From positions 1,612,001 through 1,676,000 of the forward strand of contig JADJXK010000002.1 in the NCBI GenBank assembly GCA_016710325.1: a DNA stretch of 64,000 nucleotides. Reading direction: 5' to 3'. The notes beneath the pieces were generated by a model, which ran no database searches, was not told where the DNA came from, and was given only the letters and a program-made list of their open reading frames with translations. Source of the stretch: Candidatus Leptofilum proximum. GTDB lineage: Bacteria; Chloroflexota; Anaerolineae; Promineifilales; Promineifilaceae. Numbering within the stretch: the first letter of the stretch is position 1; each line of letters starts with the position of its first letter. Below, piece by piece: positions 58,520 through 64,000 of the stretch. A program made the translations under genes and the position numbers.

Positions 58520-59866
58520 TTAACGGCTGAGCACTTCTTCGCCAACTTCTTGCGCGTTTTCCAACACATCCTCCGGCAGCGCAGTTCCGGCAAACGCCTG
58601 CTGCAAGCCATCATTGATAGTGTCTAACACGTCCTGGAATCCGGGACGGAACTGCCACGGATAGGCGTTTTCGGCGCCATCCAGGAAGGGCTGCAAGTCC
58701 GGGTACTGCGCCAGCCAGCCTTCACGCAGACTTTCGCGGGTGGGCATGGCCAGACCCAGGTCGGTCCATTCCTTCATGCCTTCGGGGCCGGTGAGGTAGT
58801 TAACCAGCTCAAAGGCCGCCTCCTGCCGCGCGGCATCGATGCCCGCGGGCACCGCGTAGCAAACGGTGAAAGCCATGGTGGCCTCGCCACCGGGGCCAGC
58901 CGGAAGCTGCGTCACGCCATAGTTGAGGTCCGGGAACTGGTCTGCCAGGAAGGGAACAATCCAGTTACCCTCCATGGACATAGCCGCCCGGCCCTTGCCA
59001 AACGCTTCACCGTTCCAGCCGCTGTCCAGTTCAGACGGCTGGTTGGCCAGGCCATCATCCACCATGCCGATGTAGAACTCCAGTGCTTCCTGGGCTTCCG
59101 GGCTGTTGATGGTCATCGCCGAGAAATCTTCGTTGGTTACCGAACCACCAGCCTGGTAAAGGAAAGCGATCCAGCGGGCAAAGTCTGGGTTGATGACCAT
59201 GCCGTAGACGCCTTCATCTGCGTTGGTCAGCTGTTCGGCGGCGGCGCGCAGATCATCCCAGGTCCAATCGGCCGTAGGGTAATCCAGTCCGGCGGCGTCA
59301 AACATATCCTGGTTGTATTGCAGGCCCAGCGTGCTAAAATCCTTGGCTGGGCAGTAAAAAGTGCCATCGATGGTAAACGCGTCTTGCAAGCTGCTGTAGA
59401 AGTCGTCGGCATTCTCCAAATGACCTTCCGCTGGCTCTATAGCATTTGCCGCTACCAGGTCTGGTAGCTTGAAGCTGTCTACGTAGAACACGTCTGGTGG
59501 GCTCCCGCCTGCCAGACTTGTTTGTAATTTGGTGTCGTAGTCGGGCACCAGGTTCAGCGTTACGTTGATGTTGTCGTGGGTCTCGTTAAAGGTGTCCACC
59601 ACGGCCTGCAGGCGGGTATTTTCCGCATCGGAGCTGGCCCAGCCCATGAGCTGTAGTTCCACAGCATCCCCAGTCGCCTCGGTTTCATCCATCGCTTCAT
59701 CTTCGGCAACAACATCTTCTTCTGCTTCCGCCACATCTTCGGCGGCTTCGTCAGAGAGAGGCGCTTCCGGTTCTGCGGCCGGTTCTTCGCCGCCGCCACC
59801 GCAGGCCACCAGGGCCAGGCTCATGGCTAAGGCCAGAATCAATAAAACGATCCATTTTTTAAACAT
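58520..59866 (-). CDS. Sugar ABC transporter substrate-binding lipoprotein
   Basis: A 448-residue binding protein. The signal peptide LLILALAMSLALVACGGGG has lipobox LVAC. An acidic linker (EAEEDVVAEDEAMDETEATGDA) tethers the family-1 solute-binding domain (VELQLMGWASSDAENTRLQAVVDTFNETHDNINVTLNLVPDYDTKL; GGSPPDVFYVDSFKLPDLVAANAIEP; FGKGRAAMSMEGNWIVPFL). It captures an oligosaccharide for the MalF/MalG-like permeases. AGGAG precedes the ATG. The adjacent GH65 phosphorylase suggests an alpha-linked disaccharide ligand. Confidence 0.93.
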   Translation of the reverse strand: MFKKWIVLLILALAMSLALVACGGGGEEPAAEPEAPLSDEAAEDVAEAEEDVVAEDEAMDETEATGDAVELQLMGWASSDAENTRLQAVVDTFNETHDNINVTLNLVPDYDTKLQTSLAGGSPPDVFYVDSFKLPDLVAANAIEPAEGHLENADDFYSSLQDAFTIDGTFYCPAKDFSTLGLQYNQDMFDAAGLDYPTADWTWDDLRAAAEQLTNADEGVYGMVINPDFARWIAFLYQAGGSVTNEDFSAMTINSPEAQEALEFYIGMVDDGLANQPSELDSGWNGEAFGKGRAAMSMEGNWIVPFLADQFPDLNYGVTQLPAGPGGEATMAFTVCYAVPAGIDAARQEAAFELVNYLTGPEGMKEWTDLGLAMPTRESLREGWLAQYPDLQPFLDGAENAYPWQFRPGFQDVLDTINDGLQQAFAGTALPEDVLENAQEVGEEVLSR

Positions 59867-59968
59867 GTTTTGTTTTCTCCTCGCTTAAGTAAATAAGAGG
59901 TAACCGTTGAAAAGTTGGTTGGTTGACGTTGTTTTTGCTGAATAAGCACCACCTCCTTTAGATGGTTG

Positions 59969-62812
59969 TCAGGCGCAGATGTCAACGGTGTGCTGTTGAC
60001 CCCGGAAATAAAATTTGAACGAGAGCCGCCGCCAGTGGGAAGGCAGGCGCGGCGTGGTGGAAAAGTCATCTTCGCCCAGCCGCAGGCCAGCAAAGCCAAA
60101 AGCCAGGGCCTGCCAGACGCCACCGGCCGATGCGGCATGGATGCCATCTTCGGCGTTGCCGCGCGGATTGCGCAGGTCGGCGCGGGCGGCCAGCATGAAG
60201 TGCTCGTAGGCTTCGTCGAAACGGCCGATTTCACACGCTGCCCAGGCATGAAAGCTGGGTCCCAACGACGAACCATAACGATGGTCCGTCAGCGGCATGT
60301 AGGTGTCCCAATTTTTCTGCCACGTTTTCTGGTCGTACTCGTCGCGCAGCAGGCAAAGCAGCATGATGACGTCGGCCTGCTTGATCACCTGGCTGGCGTT
60401 GGCCCCTTCGATGCCCAAAACCACTTGCAGCGATTTTTTGGCGCTGCGAATAAATTCCAGGTCCACCGTCTTGCGCTGGAAAAAATCTTCAAACTGGAGC
60501 ATGAGGCCGGTTTGGGCATCGTGGAAGATCAGCACATGATCAATCACGTCGTGCCAATGGGCCAGGGTGTCGTCGGTAATCCGCAAGTCAGCAATGAGCT
60601 GCAGAGCCTTGGCGGGATAGTTGTTTTGGAGCCAGTCGAGAAGGGAAACGGCCGTTTGCAAATGCCACTGCGCCATCCGGTTGGTGTAGGTGTTGTTGTC
60701 CACGTGGTCGTGGTACTCGTCTGGACCAATCACATCACGGAAGGCGTAGCAGCGCTGGCCATCAACTTCCTCCGGCTCGGCCCGATCACCCCAGAAGCGC
60801 GCCGTGTCCAGGATGATCTCCGCGCCGTAGTCGCGCAAAAAGGCGTCGTCGCCCGTCACCTGCCAGTACTGCATGATGGCGTAAGCAATGTCGGCCGAAA
60901 TATGAATCTCGATGTCGCCGGTCCAGATGCGCACCAGCTCCTTGCCCTCAAAATCGGGCACCCAGCGCGGCGTCACCTCGTCGCCGGTGGCGGCCGATTC
61001 CCAGGCAAACTGCGCTCCGCGGAAGCCGCTGCCCGCCGCTTTACGCCGCGCCCCCGGCAGGGTGTGGTAACGATACATCAGCATGTTGCGGGCGATTTGG
61101 GGGCGGACGTAACTAAAAAAGGGCAAAATAAAAATCTCGGTGTCCCAAAAAACGTGGCCCCGGTAACCCAACCCGCTTAACGTCTTGGCGCCAATGCTGA
61201 CACGTTCGTCGTGCTGCGGCGCGGCCACCAGGAGTTGGAACAGGTTGAAGCGGACCGCCAGCTGGGCCTCGTCATCGCCTTCAATCACCACGTCGCAGTC
61301 GTTCCACAGTTCCGCCCAGGCAGCGACGTGGGCGGCTTTGAGATCGTCGTAAGTGGTCCCGTCGAGCAGCGCGGTGGCCCGGCCAACCACGTCCTCGGCC
61401 TGGTCTGCGACATCACTGTCGGCGGCGTCGCGGTCGGCGGCATAGGCCACGAGCTTGTCGAACTGAACGGTTTGGCCGGGGGCTAACGGCCGTTTCACCA
61501 CAAACCCAGGCTGCCCCAGACACTGCTGCACCTGCACCGCGGTGTCACCGGAAACGGTAACGCTGGCGGCCGTGCCCAGCTGGATGCCGCTGTGGCGCGT
61601 CTGGCTGTGCAGCCAGATGGCCTTGTCAGTCTGGCCCTGATCGCAGTGACGCCAGTGCAGCAAATCATCGTTGGCCACGTGGCCGTTGATGCCCGCCTCA
61701 AAGCGTAACTGGCAGGGTTGGTTAACGGCCGTTACCAGCACCCGCAGCGCCCCCACCTGCTCCTGGGCATAACTGATAAAGCGCTCGAAGGTGAGGTCCA
61801 AAAACACACCCGTGGGCGACTGCCAGCGCACCTGCCGCTGCATCACGCCCTGGTACAGGTTTAGGCTGCGCTGAAAATAAAGCAGCGTGCCCTGGTCCAG
61901 CCGGAAGGTTTGGCCGTCTACCGTCAGGGCAAAATCCAGCCAGTTGGGCAGATTGGCCAGCTCGGTGACGGCCACCGGCATGTCGTCGAAGATGCCGTGG
62001 GCCAGGGTTAACGGCCGTTCCCCCGGAAACCCTTCCTCAAAGCTGCCGCGGCTGGCAAAGTAGCCGCTGCCCAGGGTAAAAACCGTTTCCATGTGGTGCT
62101 GCCGGGCGGGGTCAAACTCAGGCTGGGTCACGGACCAGGTCTCGTCTGCCAGCACAACCTGCTGCAAATCGGCCAGCGACACGTTGGCCAGGCTGTCGCG
62201 GCGCTGGACACGGTTGTGCTGGTGCAGCAGCGTTTCGAACCGTTCGGCGGGACCCAACGCCAGCGCGGGCATTCCGGCAGAAACGGCCGCTTCAATACCC
62301 GCCGCCGCATCTTCCACCACCAGGCACTGGTCCGGCGGTACGTTCAGCCGCGCCGCGCCATGGCGGAAGAGGTCCGGCGCTGGTTTGGGGTGTTTCACGC
62401 TGTGGCCGTCGGCAATGACGGCCAGGCGGTCGGCGATTCCTAGCTGGGCCACGACGGTAGCCGCGTTGCGGCTGGCGGAGGCCAGGCCGTAGGGAATGCC
62501 CGCTGCGTCCAGCTCGTCCAGCAGCCGCACCACGCCGGGCAGCAAATCCTGGGGCGATACTTGTTCCAGCATTTCCTGGTAGTAGCCGTTTTTGCGATCC
62601 ATCATGGCCTGCGAGGTGGTCTCGTCCACCTCGCGCCCGGCCAGAATGAGCTGCAGCGATTCACGGCGGGAGACGCCGCGCAGTTTTTCGTTGGCCTGGC
62701 GCGAAAAGGGGATTCCTTCCTGATCGGCCAATTTTTTCCAGGAAAGATAGTGGTATTCGGCCGTATCGGTTAACACGCCATCGAGATCGAAGAGTACCGC
62801 TTTGAGGATCAT
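59969..62812 (-). CDS. Fused beta-phosphoglucomutase / GH65 disaccharide phosphorylase
   Basis: A 947-residue two-enzyme protein. Residues 1-215 are a HAD beta-phosphoglucomutase (D9-x-D11 in LKAVLFDLDGVLTDTAEYH; cap; K in HSVKHPKPAPDLF; VVEDAAAGIEAA). Residues about 235-947 are a GH65 phosphorylase with general acid E699 in VIGPDEYHDHVDNNTYTNRM, GHVFWDTEIFILPFF and a C-terminal SSLGPSFHAWAACEIG segment. The phosphorylase splits an alpha-disaccharide with phosphate to beta-glucose-1-phosphate and glucose; the mutase converts the former to glucose-6-phosphate. The start is at 62812 (AGGAG five bases upstream) rather than 62848. Specificity (maltose, trehalose, kojibiose, nigerose) cannot be told. 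Confidence 0.92.
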   Translation of the reverse strand: MILKAVLFDLDGVLTDTAEYHYLSWKKLADQEGIPFSRQANEKLRGVSRRESLQLILAGREVDETTSQAMMDRKNGYYQEMLEQVSPQDLLPGVVRLLDELDAAGIPYGLASASRNAATVVAQLGIADRLAVIADGHSVKHPKPAPDLFRHGAARLNVPPDQCLVVEDAAAGIEAAVSAGMPALALGPAERFETLLHQHNRVQRRDSLANVSLADLQQVVLADETWSVTQPEFDPARQHHMETVFTLGSGYFASRGSFEEGFPGERPLTLAHGIFDDMPVAVTELANLPNWLDFALTVDGQTFRLDQGTLLYFQRSLNLYQGVMQRQVRWQSPTGVFLDLTFERFISYAQEQVGALRVLVTAVNQPCQLRFEAGINGHVANDDLLHWRHCDQGQTDKAIWLHSQTRHSGIQLGTAASVTVSGDTAVQVQQCLGQPGFVVKRPLAPGQTVQFDKLVAYAADRDAADSDVADQAEDVVGRATALLDGTTYDDLKAAHVAAWAELWNDCDVVIEGDDEAQLAVRFNLFQLLVAAPQHDERVSIGAKTLSGLGYRGHVFWDTEIFILPFFSYVRPQIARNMLMYRYHTLPGARRKAAGSGFRGAQFAWESAATGDEVTPRWVPDFEGKELVRIWTGDIEIHISADIAYAIMQYWQVTGDDAFLRDYGAEIILDTARFWGDRAEPEEVDGQRCYAFRDVIGPDEYHDHVDNNTYTNRMAQWHLQTAVSLLDWLQNNYPAKALQLIADLRITDDTLAHWHDVIDHVLIFHDAQTGLMLQFEDFFQRKTVDLEFIRSAKKSLQVVLGIEGANASQVIKQADVIMLLCLLRDEYDQKTWQKNWDTYMPLTDHRYGSSLGPSFHAWAACEIGRFDEAYEHFMLAARADLRNPRGNAEDGIHAASAGGVWQALAFGFAGLRLGEDDFSTTPRLPSHWRRLSFKFYFRGQQHTVDICA

Positions 62813-62857
62813 TCCCTCTCCTAATAAAACACACAACGAGTAGATCAAGCTGAGTCC

Positions 62858-62894
62858 GCATCCTCAGATGCGGGCTACGGGCATCTGAGGATGC
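62858..62894. repeat. 14-bp perfect hairpin upstream of the GH65 fusion gene
   Basis: GCATCCTCAGATGC (62858-62871) and GCATCTGAGGATGC (62881-62894) are exact reverse complements with a nine-base loop. It lies in the leader of the GH65 gene and may be an attenuator-like or dispersed palindromic element. Confidence 0.7.
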
Positions 62895-62927
62895 CCTACT
62901 CCTCTGCAGAGGCCTCCCACGAGAGGC

Positions 62928-62974
62928 TGCATCAATTGGCAGGATTGTTATGTCAATAAGTAAAATTGGTTTAC
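62928..62974 (-). promoter_or_regulatory. Candidate promoter and palindromic operator for the GH65 operon
   Basis: On the minus strand TTGACA (62956-62951) is a consensus -35, with a weak -10 GATGCA (62933-62928) 17 bases further. Just upstream, GTAAAATTGGTTTAC (62960-62974, plus strand) has perfect GTAAA/TTTAC arms around five bases. It could be the operator of the LacI-type regulator encoded next door, though it lacks the central CG common in LacI operators. Confidence 0.45.
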
Positions 62975-62981
62975 GATGCGC

Positions 62982-64000
62982 TCAGCTTGAATGACGAATA
63001 ATGAGCTCTGGTTTGAGCAAAATGCCATTCTGGTCGATAGGCTCGTCATTGAGCTGTTTGAGCAGCAGATTAACCACCTGCTGACCGACTTCCGGAATGG
63101 GCTGGCGTACGGTGGTGAGGGCGGGATGCAAAAATTCGGCCGTGGGCACATCGTCGAAGCCGGTGACGGCCACATCGTGCCCCACTTCCAGCCCCAGCGC
63201 CTGTGCCCCATTAAGCGCGCCAATAGCCACCTGGTCGCTGACACACATAACGGCCGTTGGCCGCTGCGCCACTGGCAAATTCAGCAAACGGCTTACACCC
63301 TGAAAGCCGCTCTGCACGCTGTTATCGCCACGAATCAGCCAGGCATCATCGCAGGCAATGCCCGCATCCGCCAGGCCGCGGCGGTAGCCCCGCTCGCGTT
63401 CTTCACCGGCACGCGACCCCTCGGGCCAGGTGATGAGCCCAATGCGCTGGTGGCCCTGGGCTACCAGGTGGGCCACGGTGATGCGGGTGCCGTACTGGCC
63501 ATCCACATCCACCCAGCAATAATCCCAGGCGTCGTTGGCCCGGCCAAAGCTGGCAAAGGGAATGTTTTGCTCGATGAGGTAGGCAATGCGGGGATCGTTG
63601 TGATTGGTGTCGGCCAGGATAAACCCCTCCACCTGCCGCCGGGCGAACAGTTCCCGGTAGGGCGTGACGTTGAGCGGCTCGTCGTCGCCAATTAAAAAGG
63701 TCAGCAGGTGGTAACCGTGGGCTTCCACCACTTCGGCGGCGCTGGCCAGGAACTGGTCCAGGATAGGATGGGTGGCGGCACCTTTGGCCAGGCGCCAGGC
63801 ATAGCCGATGAGGTTGCTGGATTGGGTGCGTAAGTTGCGGGCGGCGATATTGGGGCGGTAACCGAGTTGGGCAGCGGCCGTTTCAATCCGTGCCTGCGTT
63901 TCAGGAGTGACTTTGATTTGCCCTTGCAGTACTTTGGAGACCGTCTGGTAGCTAACGCCCGCCTCTTTGGCCACATCCTTGAGGGTTACTTTCGCACTCA
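62982..64000 (-). CDS. LacI-family transcriptional regulator (5' end at window edge)
   Basis: The N-terminal helix-turn-helix reads SAKVTLKDVAKEAGVSYQTVSKVLQGQIKVTPETQARIETAAAQLGYRPN, with the hinge ARNLRTQSSNLIGY. The periplasmic-binding-like domain follows (FLIGDDEPLNVTPYRELFARRQVEGFILADTN; HLVAQGHQRIGLITWPEGSRAGEERERGYRRGL; VAVTGFDDVPTAEFLHPALTTVRQP). The frame runs off the edge; the last two visible bases would complete ATG AGT GCG if the next base is A on this strand, so the start is probably at 64001. It presumably senses the transported sugar and represses the downstream GH65/ABC operon. Confidence 0.93.
   Translation of the reverse strand, partial: SAKVTLKDVAKEAGVSYQTVSKVLQGQIKVTPETQARIETAAAQLGYRPNIAARNLRTQSSNLIGYAWRLAKGAATHPILDQFLASAAEVVEAHGYHLLTFLIGDDEPLNVTPYRELFARRQVEGFILADTNHNDPRIAYLIEQNIPFASFGRANDAWDYCWVDVDGQYGTRITVAHLVAQGHQRIGLITWPEGSRAGEERERGYRRGLADAGIACDDAWLIRGDNSVQSGFQGVSRLLNLPVAQRPTAVMCVSDQVAIGALNGAQALGLEVGHDVAVTGFDDVPTAEFLHPALTTVRQPIPEVGQQVVNLLLKQLNDEPIDQNGILLKPELIIRHSS

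Larger units (their letters stand above)
1748..63257. repeat. Dispersed over-represented palindrome ACGGCCGT
   Basis: First and last exact copies are at 1748-1755 and 63250-63257. My hand count gives about 90 exact copies, plus many one-off variants (GCGGCCGT, TCGGCCGT, ACGGCCGC). Most lie inside coding regions on either strand, with no strand bias possible because the word is its own complement. The flanks favour GAA/AT before and T(T/A)CC after. Copies are absent in 9159-11000 and sparse in 28550-32450. Confidence 0.85.

Noticed and set aside
59839..60276. ORF running from the GH65 C-terminus into the binding-protein start, with AAAGGAGGTGGTG in the gap
   Set aside because: The good Shine-Dalgarno is too close to the GTG, and the downstream part overlaps the true binding-protein start.
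59966..61180. 404-residue open frame antisense to the GH65 fusion
   Set aside because: Shadow frame; no ribosome site or recognisable domain.
1..64000. tRNA, rRNA, transposase, integrase or phage genes
   Set aside because: Scanning both strands showed no T-arm plus acceptor patterns, no rRNA-like stretch and no DDE or recombinase motifs in the translated frames.

Overview
The window is a chromosomal segment of a free-living bacterium, most likely a Chloroflexota member of the Anaerolineae/Caldilineae type. This is an inference from several signs: a secreted protein ending in a YLPLVL tail, TPR/zinc-ribbon membrane proteins, a Ycf45-like R3H ATPase, many short housekeeping operons, and base composition that I judge by eye to be moderately GC-rich. 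I see no rRNA, tRNA, CRISPR array, transposase or phage genes. The LacI gene at the right edge and the VOC gene at the left edge are cut by the window.

Layout. 1-3.8 kb: a DHA2-type MFS exporter operon (exporter, SRPBCC, RibD-like reductase, VOC) diverges from an HxlR regulator, with overlapping promoters and a paired inverted repeat between them. 3.9-6.5 kb: mutS, with a low-complexity intergenic repeat read through in frame. 6.8-12.6 kb: envelope and polysaccharide genes (LPG-synthase-type membrane protein, FAD oxidoreductase, AT-richer secreted repeat protein, UDP-sugar dehydrogenase). 12.7-13.6 kb: a DUF433/DUF5615 toxin-antitoxin-like pair with a terminator hairpin between the genes. 13.6-19 kb: an active M16 peptidase, a ClC channel, a methyltransferase and an M16 pseudo-peptidase. 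19-25.9 kb: acpS, hydrolases, PIG-L deacetylase, TPR protein, gpsA and a duplicated FAS1 protein. 26-32.6 kb: a membrane-anchored NACHT-HEAT NTPase and a large secreted subtilase on either side of an 0.8 kb gene-poor gap. 32.6-41 kb: gmk, fmdB-like, tmk, R3H ATPase, GNAT and sdhCDAB. 41-46 kb: TPR/zinc-ribbon membrane protein, an S1-type protease followed by a free copy of its N-terminal domain, DinB, stress protein and GNAT. 46-54 kb: two GT2 glycosyltransferases, an orphan PhnD-like lipoprotein, an FlgD-Ig-like protein, and psd-pssA with two DUF374 acyltransferases. 54-64 kb: a small AraC/DUF1801/SRPBCC cluster, then a complete oligosaccharide uptake and phosphorolysis operon (LacI, fused beta-phosphoglucomutase/GH65, binding protein, two permeases, DUF624).

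Two signals run across the whole window. First, the palindrome ACGGCCGT occurs about 90 times by hand count, where about two are expected. It lies mostly inside genes, often read as (E)TAV, and is nearly absent from the AT-richer secreted-protein genes. It resembles the cyanobacterial HIP1 motif. Second, many intergenic gaps carry short low-complexity arrays of 6-8 bp units followed by their own reverse complement. There are several sequence families, some recurring two or three times, and one lies in frame inside mutS. These two patterns are the strongest candidates for something undescribed.
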